DNA of 64,000 bases from MGBC163016 sp964462135 (GCA_964462135.1 CAYWWK010000008.1:1-64000); one strand, 5' to 3'. Shown: positions 17,549 to 26,171, counted from the stretch's first letter. Program-made: numbers and translations. The notes: generated by a model from the letters alone, not told the origin.

Positions 17549-18217
17549 CTAGAAGGGATAGGTTCCTTGGGGAGGAACCTGCGGAGGAACGTGAGGTGGC
17601 TCGGCAGGTGGGATGGGGGCCGCGAGGATCTCGTTCTTATCCTTGTTCGCCATGACGGCGGAGATGATGAACAGAACCGTCAGGATGATGTGTCCAGCGA
17701 AGAACGAGAGAACGGCGCCAATGATGCCGAACACCATGACCTGCCCCAGCTTCTCAGGCTTTCCCGCACGCACAAGTCCCAGGATGCCGAATACGAGCAT
17801 CCCTGCAGATGCGATCATTTCCCAGATGAGGAGAGCGTCTATGATGCCGAACATGATATCAAGGGCTACGATATCGTCTTCATCAAGGTAATAGCTATAG
17901 TCGTAGTAGTCGGCTGGCAGGGTGTGCGAGATGGCTGATGGTGCCTGCTGGGCTTGATGAAGGCCCGTGTGATAGCGATCACCGTGATGACCATAGTCAT
18001 AGTCATCCCAGAGATCGTCAAGATAATCGTAGTCGTAATCGTAGTCGAGGGAATCCTTCAGGGTGTAATAGCCGTCGGAGGCCACATAGTCGTAGATCAT
18101 GTCCTTGCTGTTCGCCAGGAATGAGAAGATGGCCACAGAGGCAATGAGGTTGAGTGCTGACAGGACGACCACTGCGATGTTCAGTCCCCGAATCAGCGAT
18201 GAATGGCTTGTTTGCAT
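17549..18217 (-). CDS. Four-span membrane protein with Tyr/Asp-rich loop and Pro-rich tail
   Basis: This 222-residue protein is not recognised. It has one hydrophobic span near residues 12-32, a loop of about 85 residues very rich in Tyr and Asp (runs such as DYDYDYDYLDDLWDDYDYG), then three close-spaced spans (about 115-190) and a C-terminal tail with PPAEPPHVPPQVPPQG. The span pattern recalls small four-helix membrane proteins of the DUF4190/DUF4064 type, though those lack the loop. If the first span exits the cell, the acidic loop would be extracellular and could bind metal ions. The start ATG is preceded by GAGGAGGC. It is a single gene, with mihF upstream on the same strand ending in its own terminator. 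Confidence 0.7.
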   Translation of the reverse strand: MQTSHSSLIRGLNIAVVVLSALNLIASVAIFSFLANSKDMIYDYVASDGYYTLKDSLDYDYDYDYLDDLWDDYDYGHHGDRYHTGLHQAQQAPSAISHTLPADYYDYSYYLDEDDIVALDIMFGIIDALLIWEMIASAGMLVFGILGLVRAGKPEKLGQVMVFGIIGAVLSFFAGHIILTVLFIISAVMANKDKNEILAAPIPPAEPPHVPPQVPPQGTYPF

Positions 18218-18257
18218 GTTTGCCTCCTCATCCAGAATGACCGTGATCCATTCTACC

Positions 18258-18289
18258 CCAAAGAAAAAGACCTCCTTGCGGAGGTCTTT
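18258..18289 (-). terminator. Intrinsic terminator after mihF
   Basis: On the minus strand a perfect ten-base stem (AAAGACCTCC and GGAGGTCTTT with a four-base loop) is followed by TTCTTT. It begins 24 bases past the mihF stop. Confidence 0.88.
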
Positions 18290-18312
18290 GGACTCTCAGG
18301 GAGACTGCAGAT

Positions 18313-18621
18313 CTAGGCCAGCGCCTTCTTCAGGTTCTCCATCTGCTTGCTGCCCAAGCCTTGGATGCGGCGAGTCTCAGGAATGCCCAGCTCTTCCATG
18401 AGCTTCTCTGTCTTGACCTTGCCGTAGCCTGGCAGAGCATTGATGAAGGACTTGACCTTCATGCGCCCAACAACAGGATCGTCAGCCTTGTTCAGTGCTT
18501 CTTCGGGGCTCATGATGCCCGTGGAAAGCTTCGTGGTGATCTCAGAGCGGGCTGCGCGGACGATGCGGGCCTTCTCCAGAGCGGCTGCGCGTTGTTCAGC
18601 GGTCATTGTAGGTGCTGCCAT
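18313..18621 (-). CDS. mihF: Actinobacterial integration host factor (mIHF)
   Basis: The 102-residue protein is the actinobacterial IHF, a nucleoid protein unrelated to the HU-like IHF of proteobacteria. It has an N-terminal charged helix (TAEQRAAALEKA) and the helix-two-turn-helix DNA-binding region VKSFINALPGYGKVKTEKLM followed by RRIQGLGSKQ, where the Gly-Lys-Gly turns contact DNA. It compacts DNA and influences replication and recombination. I chose the ATG at 18621; the frame is open a further 60 codons upstream but that part does not resemble the family. The gene has its own terminator and a leader that contains a long inverted repeat. Its presence is a strong marker for an actinobacterium. 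Confidence 0.93.
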   Translation of the reverse strand: MAAPTMTAEQRAAALEKARIVRAARSEITTKLSTGIMSPEEALNKADDPVVGRMKVKSFINALPGYGKVKTEKLMEELGIPETRRIQGLGSKQMENLKKALA

Positions 18622-18640
18622 ATCATTCTCTTTCTCTAAG

Positions 18641-18680
18641 GCAACGGATATCGAGTGAAACTGCAGTGCGAATCCGTTGC
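18641..18680 (-). promoter_or_regulatory. Inverted repeat in the mihF leader
   Basis: GCAACGGAT (18641-18649) and ATCCGTTGC (18672-18680) are perfect nine-base inverted copies separated by 22 bases, about 20 bases upstream of the mihF start. They could form an mRNA hairpin or bind a dimeric regulator. Confidence 0.5.
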
Positions 18681-19041
18681 ATCGGTCATTTCGGTCGTCC
18701 GCGTGAGTGCGATTGAAGTACATGCGCACGTCCTGTGTGAGTGTAAAGATGGTAAAGCAAAATCCTTCTCCTGCGTCGAGAATTTTCCAAAATTGACTCA
18801 ACAGGGGCTATTTTTCCCGTTGGATAGACCGTGAACGCCCCTCTGATGCCTGAAATCGATCACTCATCCAGCCAGCTTGTCGCATTTTGAGAGAGTCCGT
18901 TGGTCTCGGGCAATTGAGTGAAGGTGAGCTAGAATAGGACACCTGACGATGAGGAGCCCTGACAGCCAGCCTTGCGGTACACAGGCGTCTGGCAGACAGG
19001 GAATGGCGGTTCCCGAGCAAGGATACGAGGCGTGAATCCCT
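18681..19041. other. Divergent intergenic region between mihF and the alarmone synthetase
   Basis: About 360 bases with no coding frame that I believe. It must hold both promoters, but I find no convincing -35/-10 pair; TAGAAT at 18930-18935 could be a -10 for the plus strand. The palindrome AATTTTCCAAAATT lies at 18781-18794. Confidence 0.5.
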
Positions 19042-19929
19042 ATGACCACTCCAGGTTCTCTGAATGACATCCGCATGAATGCTTCGGTCTTCTATCAGCG
19101 GGAACACAGGTCCTCGGCCCAAGAGGTCACCAGCAAGCTCACGCAGAACCGCATCCTCACCAACAATGACATCGATGCGCTTACCGTGCTGGAGTATGCC
19201 GCACAGGACATCCTTCAGAAGTACCATGCTGCCATGCGCCAGATGGAAACCCGCCTGGAGACGCTTGACCAGGACTTGAAGCTGCGCAAGAGCCGCAATC
19301 CCATCCATCATATCGAGTCGCGGATGAAGTCGGTTCCCTCCATCTTCGAGAAGCTGGAGCGCTATGGCAAGGACGCAACCCTTGAGGCCATGGAAACCTA
19401 CATCATGGACATTGCTGGGTTGCGGGTCATCGTCTCCTACGTGCAGGACGCGTATTCCATCCTTGAGTACCTTGAGCACCAGGATGACCTTGAGGTGGTC
19501 ACAGTCAAGGACTACATCGCTCAGCCGAAGAAGAACGGATACCGAAGCCTGCATCTCATCGTGAAGATACCGGTCTATTTCCTGAACGGGAAGCAATCCA
19601 TCCCGGTGGAGATCCAGATCCGTACCATCGCCATGGACTTCTGGGCAAGCCTCGAGCATGATCTCAAATACAAATCGGTCTATGAGATAGAAGGCATCGA
19701 TGTCAGCACCGAACTGAAGGCATGCTCCCAGATCATCAGTGGGGTTGAGAAGCGCATGCAGATACTTGCGAATGCCTTGGAGGGAAACAAGACCCACCCC
19801 AAGCCGACGGCTGTCCAGCAGGCCAAGCAGATGAGCTTGACGACAACCTTGGAGACGCCTGCGGGAGTGGCGGTCGATCTGGCTGAGGATGAAGTGCAGA
19901 AGCAGGCGACCTCGGTCATTTCCACATGA
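19042..19929 (+). CDS. GTP pyrophosphokinase family protein (small alarmone synthetase)
   Basis: The 295-residue protein carries a RelA/SpoT nucleotidyltransferase domain (about residues 75-215) without the HD hydrolase, TGS or ACT domains, the layout of small alarmone synthetases such as RelP and RelQ. Seen are RNPIHHIESRMKSVPSIFEKL, DIAGLRVIVSYV, PKKNGYRSLHLIVKIP, VEIQIRTIAMDFWASLEHDLKYK. It would make (p)ppGpp from ATP and GTP or GDP. The C-terminal 80 residues are a helical extension ending in a Thr-rich tail and are longer than in RelQ (about 210 residues). GAGG lies nine bases before the ATG. The amidinotransferase that follows has its own promoter. Confidence 0.88.
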   Translation: MTTPGSLNDIRMNASVFYQREHRSSAQEVTSKLTQNRILTNNDIDALTVLEYAAQDILQKYHAAMRQMETRLETLDQDLKLRKSRNPIHHIESRMKSVPSIFEKLERYGKDATLEAMETYIMDIAGLRVIVSYVQDAYSILEYLEHQDDLEVVTVKDYIAQPKKNGYRSLHLIVKIPVYFLNGKQSIPVEIQIRTIAMDFWASLEHDLKYKSVYEIEGIDVSTELKACSQIISGVEKRMQILANALEGNKTHPKPTAVQQAKQMSLTTTLETPAGVAVDLAEDEVQKQATSVIST

Positions 19930-19934
19930 ATCCC

Positions 19935-19963
19935 TTGAAGCCTGATACCAACGAAACTATAAT
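19935..19963 (+). promoter_or_regulatory. Sigma-70 promoter of the amidinotransferase gene
   Basis: TTGAAG (19935-19940), exactly 17 bases, then a perfect TATAAT (19958-19963), ending 41 bases before the ATG. Confidence 0.75.
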
Positions 19964-20004
19964 CGCTACGGCTAAATCGGTGAAGTTGAAAGAAGGGAAA
20001 CTCC

Positions 20005-21150
20005 ATGCCTAAGATCGTCAATTCATGGAATGACTGGGATCCGCTGAAGCACGTGATCGTGGGTCGCTGCGACAATGGGATGATTCCACCTGAGGAACCT
20101 GCCTCCTCGGAGAAGGTGCCAGTGGACTCTGACATGCGCGGCATGTGGGGCCTTCGTCCGCTCGAAACGGTGGAGAAGGGCAACGCCGCCCTTGAGCGTT
20201 TGGTGAAGATCCTGGAGGATCGAGGCATCAAGGTTGACAGGCCGACGCCTTTGCAATGGAACCAGAAGATTGGAACCCCTGACTTCACGAACGATTCAAT
20301 GATGGGTTGCATGCCCCCGCGTGACGTGCTGCTTACCATCGGCAACGAGATCATGGCCGCAGCCCAATCGTTCCGCAGCCGCTATTTCGAGTACCTGGCC
20401 TATTGGCCGCTCATGGAGAAATACTTCGAAGAGGACCCGGACTTCATCTGGACGCAGGCTCCCCGTCCTCGTCTGACCGACAAATCCTACAAGCACAACT
20501 ACTACGATGAGTCCATCTCCATCGAAGAGCGTCTGGTGCGCACGGCCAACAAGGATTTCGTCACCACTGAGGTCGAACCCATGTGGGATGCTGCAGACTG
20601 GATGCGCATGGGACGCGACATCTTCGTCCAGCATGGTCTGACCACCAACCGCGCTGCCATGGACTGGATGCAGCGCTATCATCCAGACCTGCGCATCCAT
20701 GCCGTGAACTTCCCGGGCGATCCCTATCCCATCCACATCGATGCCACCTTCGTGCCGCTGCGCCCAGGTCTCATCATCAACAATCCGGTCCGTCCGCTTC
20801 CTCAGGAGCAACGGGCCATCTTCGAGGCGAATGACTGGCAGATCGTCGATGCGGCCCAGCCGGCCCATACCGAACCGCCTGCGCTCTGCTACTCAAGCGT
20901 CTGGCTGTCCATGAACTGCCTCGTGCTTGATCCGAAGACGGTTGTGGTGGAAGCGTCTGAGAAATACCAGATGGAACAGATGGACCAGCTGGGTATGAAT
21001 GTCATTCCTTGTGATCTGCGGGATGCCTATCCCTTTGGCGGCGGCCTACACTGCTGCACGGCTGATGTCTATCGCGAAGGTGGATGCGAGGACTACTTCC
21101 CGAATCGCGTCAAGGACTCGACGTTGGTTCGACCTGAAATGTGGGATTAG
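20005..21150 (+). CDS. Glycine amidinotransferase (AGAT)-family enzyme
   Basis: This 381-residue protein matches the L-arginine:X amidinotransferase family from end to end. Seen: NSWNDWDPLKHVIVGR at the N-terminus, WDAADWMRMGRDIF (Asp195), PIHIDATF (His244, Asp246) and GGGLHCCTADV (Cys350), corresponding to Asp254, His303 and Cys407 of human AGAT. Such enzymes move the amidino group of arginine to an amine and release ornithine. The two positions that set the acceptor in human AGAT (Asn300 and Met302) are Tyr241 and Ile243 here, so glycine may not be the acceptor. The gene has its own promoter and terminator; an MHS-family transporter lies next downstream. AAGAAGGG precedes the ATG. Confidence 0.88.
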   Translation: MPKIVNSWNDWDPLKHVIVGRCDNGMIPPEEPASSEKVPVDSDMRGMWGLRPLETVEKGNAALERLVKILEDRGIKVDRPTPLQWNQKIGTPDFTNDSMMGCMPPRDVLLTIGNEIMAAAQSFRSRYFEYLAYWPLMEKYFEEDPDFIWTQAPRPRLTDKSYKHNYYDESISIEERLVRTANKDFVTTEVEPMWDAADWMRMGRDIFVQHGLTTNRAAMDWMQRYHPDLRIHAVNFPGDPYPIHIDATFVPLRPGLIINNPVRPLPQEQRAIFEANDWQIVDAAQPAHTEPPALCYSSVWLSMNCLVLDPKTVVVEASEKYQMEQMDQLGMNVIPCDLRDAYPFGGGLHCCTADVYREGGCEDYFPNRVKDSTLVRPEMWD

Positions 21151-21173
21151 CGCTTCTGCTTCCGTCCGCTTCG

Positions 21174-21203
21174 AAGACCCCGCCCATGCGGGGTCTTTTT
21201 TTT
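21174..21203 (+). terminator. Intrinsic terminator of the amidinotransferase gene
   Basis: A perfect ten-base stem AAGACCCCGC/GCGGGGTCTT around CCAT is followed by an eight-T run, starting 24 bases after the stop. Confidence 0.95.
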
Positions 21204-21452
21204 ATGGAAACTCCTCCATTTACCCCCGACCGCGCAGTTTCTTCACATCTTCTCAGGATTACCCCTGTATCATCGTGGCTGAGGCTTGAGTCAAGTCAAC
21301 AGCCAGTTAGCAGCTCATTGGCCAAGGAAGGGTGTCGCGTTGCAGACGCTGGGCAATGATCCGTAAATTGGTTGTTTGACAAGTCTCTTCTGCAGAGGGT
21401 CTCCCTGGGCAGGTCTGGTGTGCTTGGGAGAGGCCAGAAAGAAGGAGAAGGT
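21204..21452 (+). other. Leader region of the MHS transporter with nested inverted repeat
   Basis: About 250 bases between the terminator and the transporter. A nested inverted repeat lies at 21277-21304: GGCTG and CAGCC outside, CTTGA and TCAAG inside. A further arm pair TCTCCC/GGGAGA lies near 21409-21434. I compared the region by eye with guanidine riboswitch consensus motifs and found no match. No firm promoter is visible. Confidence 0.4.
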
Positions 21453-22805
21453 ATGTCAGATCCTGCCAGCGGTGCTTCTGCACCCACCACCCAAGGCTCT
21501 TCTGAAGAGCAGGCGCCCCTGTCGCGCAATGTCATCAAGAAGGTGGCCGTCTCGTCATTTCTGGGGAACTTCATCGAATGGTTCGATTACGGTTCCTATT
21601 CCTATTTCGCCACCATCATCGCCGCGGTGTTCTTCACCTCGGAAGATCCGACCGTTGCGCTCATATCCACCTTCGCCGTCTTCGCGGTGTCCTTCGTCAT
21701 GCGTCCCATCGGTGCTCTGTTCTGGGGCAGCTTGGGGGACAAGAAAGGCCGCAAATGGGCGCTTTCCGTTTCCATATTCTTGATGTCGGGGGCAACCTTC
21801 CTCATTGGGTGCCTGCCCAGCTATGCGGTCATCGGCCTGGGCGCACCTTTGCTGCTGCTTCTCCTTCGCATGATCCAAGGGTTTTCGGCGGCAGGTGAAT
21901 ATGCGGGTGCCGCCACGTTTCTGGCCGAATATGCTCCCGCGAAGAAGCGCGGGCTGTATTGCTCCATCGTGCCGGCATCCACTTCGGTGGGGCTGCTGGT
22001 TGGTTCCACGCTGGCAACGCTCATGACCATCTTCCTTTCACAGGATGCCATCTTGAGCTGGGGCTGGCGCATTCCCTTCCTGTTGGCAGGCCCGCTCGGC
22101 CTGGTGGCTCACTACATCCGCACCAAACTGGAGGATTCGCCTACGTATCAGGCCATGCAGGAGCAGCTGTCCGAGAAGGAGCACGCCGCTCAGCATCCGG
22201 TACGCAGCCTGTTCAAGCATCATCTGCGAGAACTCATCGTCTCGTTCGGTGCCTGCATGCTGAACGCGGTTGGCTTCTATGCGGTACTCACCTATCTGCC
22301 CACCTATCTGGAAACGGCGGTGGGCATGCCGGCGGAGTCCTCCCAGATGGCCACCACCATCGCGCTTGTCGCCTATGTCGCCTTCATCTTCATCTCGGGC
22401 AAGCTCTCCGACGCGTTTGGGCGCAAGAAGATGCTCATCACGGCCTGCGTCCTGTTCGTCGTGCTGACGGTTCCGGCGTTCATGCTGTTGAACACCGCTG
22501 ATTTCGCTATCGTCTTGGGTGTTGAGCTGGTGATGTGCTTCATCCTGACCATCAATGACGGCACGCTGTCAAGCTATCTCACCGAAACGTTCCCCACCGA
22601 TGTCCGCTATACCGGCTTCGCACTCAGCTTCAATCTGGCCAACGCCATCTTCGGTGGCACGGCAGCCATGATCTCGACGGCGCTCATCGCTGCGACGGGG
22701 TCGAACATAGCACCGGCTTGGTACATGGTGATCATCTCGCTGATCGCACTCATCGCCATGATCCTTTCCCACGAGAATTCCCATAAGGAATTGGACAGCA
22801 TCTAG
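21453..22805 (+). CDS. MFS transporter, metabolite:H+ symporter (MHS/ProP-like) family
   Basis: This 450-residue, twelve-span carrier begins with FLGNFIEWFDYGSYSYF, the signature of the MHS family (ProP, KgtP, ShiA), and has the MFS loop motif GSLGDKKGRKWAL between spans 2 and 3, RMIQGFSAAGEYAGA in span 4 and SDAFGRKKM after span 8. Members import osmolytes, betaine or carboxylates with protons. The ATG at 21453 follows AAGGAGAAGGT. Its place next to an amidinotransferase suggests that it moves the amine acceptor or the guanidino product, which is inference from position only. The membrane protein at 22839 follows after 33 bases, probably in the same transcript. Confidence 0.87.
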   Translation: MSDPASGASAPTTQGSSEEQAPLSRNVIKKVAVSSFLGNFIEWFDYGSYSYFATIIAAVFFTSEDPTVALISTFAVFAVSFVMRPIGALFWGSLGDKKGRKWALSVSIFLMSGATFLIGCLPSYAVIGLGAPLLLLLLRMIQGFSAAGEYAGAATFLAEYAPAKKRGLYCSIVPASTSVGLLVGSTLATLMTIFLSQDAILSWGWRIPFLLAGPLGLVAHYIRTKLEDSPTYQAMQEQLSEKEHAAQHPVRSLFKHHLRELIVSFGACMLNAVGFYAVLTYLPTYLETAVGMPAESSQMATTIALVAYVAFIFISGKLSDAFGRKKMLITACVLFVVLTVPAFMLLNTADFAIVLGVELVMCFILTINDGTLSSYLTETFPTDVRYTGFALSFNLANAIFGGTAAMISTALIAATGSNIAPAWYMVIISLIALIAMILSHENSHKELDSI

Positions 22806-22838
22806 ACGCCAAGGAGAAGAAAGAGAGGGTTCGTATCC

Positions 22839-24920
22839 ATGTTCATAAAGACCGTTAGATCGATGAGCCTGCGTTCATGGCTCGTGTTGATCGCTCTTTC
22901 CATGATCATCGGATTCTGTGGAGTGTTCGGCTGGTCATATGGCAAGAGCCAGACAGGTGGGTCTGCCAGCATTGATGCACCTCTCGAATTGGTTCTGTCG
23001 GTGGTGGCCAGCGTCGTGGCCGCCTTCGTGCTGCTGTTGGTGAATGCAGGACTCACCAAATTGGCGTATCGCTCCTTGAATAAAGGGGATGAACCGTCAA
23101 AGCTGGATAAGGTGCTTCCGAAATTCACGCCCAGAAGCGTGGCTCTCTTCGCTCTCATCATTGTCGTGTTCTGGTCGCCGTATCTGGTAGCGGTCTTCCC
23201 TGGCGTGCTTTACAACGACACCGCTGTGCAGATGCAGCAGGTCTATGAAGGCGCCCATCCGCTCAATATCCGGTTTGGCGGCAATGCTGGATTGAGCGAT
23301 GAGGAAGTTGAGCTCTATGCACAGTTGGAGGATTATGAGAAGAAGTCATCGGACATCACCGTGACCGATGCATGGCTGGTGGATCATCACCCCTTCGCGC
23401 TCACACTCTTCTACGGTGCCGTCGCCTCAGCATCGGATGCGCTGTTCGGCAACTGGATGCCGGGCTTGGCCTTCTTGATGATCTTGCAGACCATCCTGTA
23501 TGCAGGCGTGTTCTCGTTCACAGTCGCCTACCTGCGAAGCAGGGGTGCTCCACCGTCACTGTGTCTGACGGCCCTCCTCTTCTTCTGCCTTTTGCCCATC
23601 GTGCCGAATTTCGTTGCGATGATCATGAAGGACTGCGTCTTCGCGCTGTTCTTCATCCCCTATTTCCTCATGCTGGTCGAATGCGTATTGACGCGAGGTG
23701 CCCTGTTCAAGCGCAAGCGTGCCATCGTGGCCTTCGTGCTGATAGCCGTGTTCATGTGCCTGACCAAGAAGACGGGTGTCTACGTGGTGGGAGCCACAGC
23801 GCTTTTCGGCCTGATCGCAAGCCTGATCGCGCTGAAAAGGGAAAAGGCGGCTTCGCGTGAGGAGGTGGCAAATGACCCTCGGTCATCTGCATGGGCCTTC
23901 TTCATGCAAGGGGGCATCTGCGCCCTTTTGATGTTCGCAATCGTTCCTTACGCCATCTTCCCTGCCTTGAATATCGCTCCGGGCAGCAAGGCTGAGGCAT
24001 TTGGATTCATGTTCCAGCAAACCGTGCGCTCTATGATGGATTACGGACGCGATTCGCTCACGCAGGAAGAAAAAGCGGCCATCGCAGCTATCATGCGCGT
24101 GGGTGACATCGAGTGGGATTATGAGGCAAAGACACATGATCCCATCAAGATACGCGTGCGGGCAGATATGACCGATGAGCAGTTTGCTGATTATCTGAAA
24201 GCGTATATTGCCATGGGGATGCGATTCCCGACATCGTATATTGAGGCGATGCTGGGTTCATCTGCAGGATATCTTGCGCCTGTGGTGGCTACCGAGCCAG
24301 CAACGAAGACCTTCCACTGGGAATTGAGCTTCGATAATGACAGACCTATGCTTTGGCATATCGAAGAAACGGATTGGATGAAGGATGGCATCTACGGACT
24401 CTGGAATTTCCTCTATCGCGTACCGGTGATCGGCTGGCTGTTCAATGGTTGCACCTATACGCTTTGGATTCCCATAGCACTGCTGTTCTTCTGTCTGCGA
24501 AACCGTTTGAAGGGCGGCATTCTTTTCATGCCATTCGTGGTGGTGACAGGGTTCTGCCTCATCGGCCCTGTCTATGACATCAGGTACTGCCTGCCGGAGA
24601 TATATCTGGCACCGGTACTCCTGGGGAGCATGGTCGCCTTGGGAAAGAATGTCTTCAAGGCGCGCGCCCTCGCAGCGGCATCTGGCACCTCTGGCACCGC
24701 TGCGGCAGACCGGGAGGCTGCCACGTCCTCTGGTTTGCAGGACGGTGAGGAGCGAGGCAAGGATATGCCTGAAGGAGAGGCGCACGCGGCCCCTGCGGTG
24801 CAGTCCCTTCCTCGCCAAAGCATTCAGATCGAGCCGCTCAATGCATCCGTGGAGTCGCCTTCGGAGAAACGCGCTGAGACCGATCCGACTATCACGCCTT
24901 CTGCCGATACGCCTGCATGA
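22839..24920 (+). CDS. Large multi-pass membrane protein (DUF6020-like), paralogue of the one at 7563
   Basis: This 693-residue membrane protein has about twelve hydrophobic segments and a hydrophilic C-terminal tail of about 90 residues rich in Ala, Ser, Glu and Pro. The segment WSPYLVAVFPGVLYNDTAVQ and IMKDCVFALFFIPYFLML align by eye with parts of the minus-strand gene ending at 7563, so the genome holds at least two members. Large extracytoplasmic loops lie at about residues 130-185 and 385-520. The function is not known; a role in surface glycan assembly is possible. AGAGAGGG precedes the ATG. The last 29 bases overlap the 3' end of the convergent aminotransferase gene. Confidence 0.7.
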   Translation: MFIKTVRSMSLRSWLVLIALSMIIGFCGVFGWSYGKSQTGGSASIDAPLELVLSVVASVVAAFVLLLVNAGLTKLAYRSLNKGDEPSKLDKVLPKFTPRSVALFALIIVVFWSPYLVAVFPGVLYNDTAVQMQQVYEGAHPLNIRFGGNAGLSDEEVELYAQLEDYEKKSSDITVTDAWLVDHHPFALTLFYGAVASASDALFGNWMPGLAFLMILQTILYAGVFSFTVAYLRSRGAPPSLCLTALLFFCLLPIVPNFVAMIMKDCVFALFFIPYFLMLVECVLTRGALFKRKRAIVAFVLIAVFMCLTKKTGVYVVGATALFGLIASLIALKREKAASREEVANDPRSSAWAFFMQGGICALLMFAIVPYAIFPALNIAPGSKAEAFGFMFQQTVRSMMDYGRDSLTQEEKAAIAAIMRVGDIEWDYEAKTHDPIKIRVRADMTDEQFADYLKAYIAMGMRFPTSYIEAMLGSSAGYLAPVVATEPATKTFHWELSFDNDRPMLWHIEETDWMKDGIYGLWNFLYRVPVIGWLFNGCTYTLWIPIALLFFCLRNRLKGGILFMPFVVVTGFCLIGPVYDIRYCLPEIYLAPVLLGSMVALGKNVFKARALAAASGTSGTAAADREAATSSGLQDGEERGKDMPEGEAHAAPAVQSLPRQSIQIEPLNASVESPSEKRAETDPTITPSADTPA

Positions 24921-26079
24921 GCGCCTCGAACGCGGGCATGGAATCCTGGATGGTCTTCTGGGCAATGCAATAGGAAAGCCTCACCCAGCCTTCAGTGCCG
25001 AAGCTGTTCGATGGGACGAGCAGAAGCTCGAAATCCTTCGCGTGCTCCGAGAATGCCACCGCATCAGGTTCCAAGGAGCGCACCCAGAGGTAGAAGGCGC
25101 CTTCCGGTTCAACGAATTCGTACCCGAGCTTCGCAAGCCCCTCCGTCAGCAGCTTCCTGTTCTGCTCATAGGCTGCCACATCGGAAGGGACATCAAGGCA
25201 CTGGGCAACCACGCGCTGCAGCAGCACGGGAGCGCAGATGTAGCCTAGGGCGCGTCCTGCTCCCGCGATGGCAACGGACACCTCAGCGGCATCCGGCATC
25301 AGGTCTGACACATAGATGTACCCAATGCGTTCTCCCGGAAGCGACAGCGACTTGCTGAATGAGTAGCATACGATGGTGTCTTGATAGAGGCAAGGAACAT
25401 AGGGAACCTCTGCTCCATAGACGATCTCCCGATAGGGTTCGTCGGAGATGAGCATGATGCGGCGTCCCGATTCCTCTTCCTTGCGGGTGAGCATGTCGCT
25501 GAGTGCCTGCAGTGACTGACGGGTATAGACGGTGCCGACGGGATTGTTGGGAGAGTTGATGATGATGGCGCTCGTCTTGTCCGTGATGGCGGCTTCGATG
25601 GCGTCCACATCCGGCTGAAAGGAAGGCGAGAGCGCCGGCACTTCGACAAGCGTGCATCCGGCCGTGTTCGCCCACGTCTTGTATTCTGGGAAATAGGGGA
25701 CGATGGCGATGATCTCGTCTCCGGGGTTGCTGATCGCTGAGAAGGCGATGTCGATGGCCGAGGAGGCTCCTGAGGTCACATAGACATTTCCCGGCGTTGC
25801 CGGAATGCCGAATTTGGCATGGATGTCATCGGCGATCGCCTGCCGAACACGGGCGTCCCCTGGAGAGGGCGTGTATTCGTGCACGATCACGGGGTCTTGG
25901 GCCAGTTGAGCCTCGAACTGATCGAGGACTTGAGGCGGAGCTGGTACGCTGGGGTTGCCAATGCTGTAGTCATAGACATTGTCGGCCCCTATCTCAGCCT
26001 TGCGAGCCAATCCGTACGCGAAGAGTTCTCTGATCTTGTTCGGTTCAGCTCCGAGGTCATACATCCGTTGATTGATCAT
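24892..26079 (-). CDS. Class I/II pyridoxal-phosphate aminotransferase
   Basis: This 395-residue fold-type I enzyme has IGNPSVPAPP near residue 40, HEYTPSPGDARVRQAIAD, VTSGASSAIDIAF, NSPNNPVGTVY, SDEPYREIVYG and SFSKSLSLPGERIGY; the Lys in the last motif is the PLP-binding residue. Members of this subfamily transaminate aspartate, alanine or aromatic amino acids; the exact substrate cannot be read here. The ATG follows GAGGAGCAGGG. It is a single gene, divergent from the flavoprotein at 26172 and overlapping the convergent membrane protein gene by 29 bases. Confidence 0.9.
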   Translation of the reverse strand: MINQRMYDLGAEPNKIRELFAYGLARKAEIGADNVYDYSIGNPSVPAPPQVLDQFEAQLAQDPVIVHEYTPSPGDARVRQAIADDIHAKFGIPATPGNVYVTSGASSAIDIAFSAISNPGDEIIAIVPYFPEYKTWANTAGCTLVEVPALSPSFQPDVDAIEAAITDKTSAIIINSPNNPVGTVYTRQSLQALSDMLTRKEEESGRRIMLISDEPYREIVYGAEVPYVPCLYQDTIVCYSFSKSLSLPGERIGYIYVSDLMPDAAEVSVAIAGAGRALGYICAPVLLQRVVAQCLDVPSDVAAYEQNRKLLTEGLAKLGYEFVEPEGAFYLWVRSLEPDAVAFSEHAKDFELLLVPSNSFGTEGWVRLSYCIAQKTIQDSMPAFEALMQAYRQKA

Positions 26080-26171
26080 CCCTGCTCCTCTTCGCCAGCG
26101 CCCTTCATCTTCTGGGGCGTTCGTTCTCGTTTACAATGCCTTTGATCAGGATAGCGTCCTAAGGAGAACTC

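Noticed and set aside
18808..19797. 329-codon minus-strand frame
   Set aside because: It is the antisense shadow of the RelA/SpoT-domain gene and its leader; the plus-strand product is a clear family member.
21204..21452. Guanidine riboswitch before the MHS transporter
   Set aside because: Tempting because of the amidinotransferase, but the conserved ykkC-class motifs could not be found by eye; only simple inverted repeats are present.
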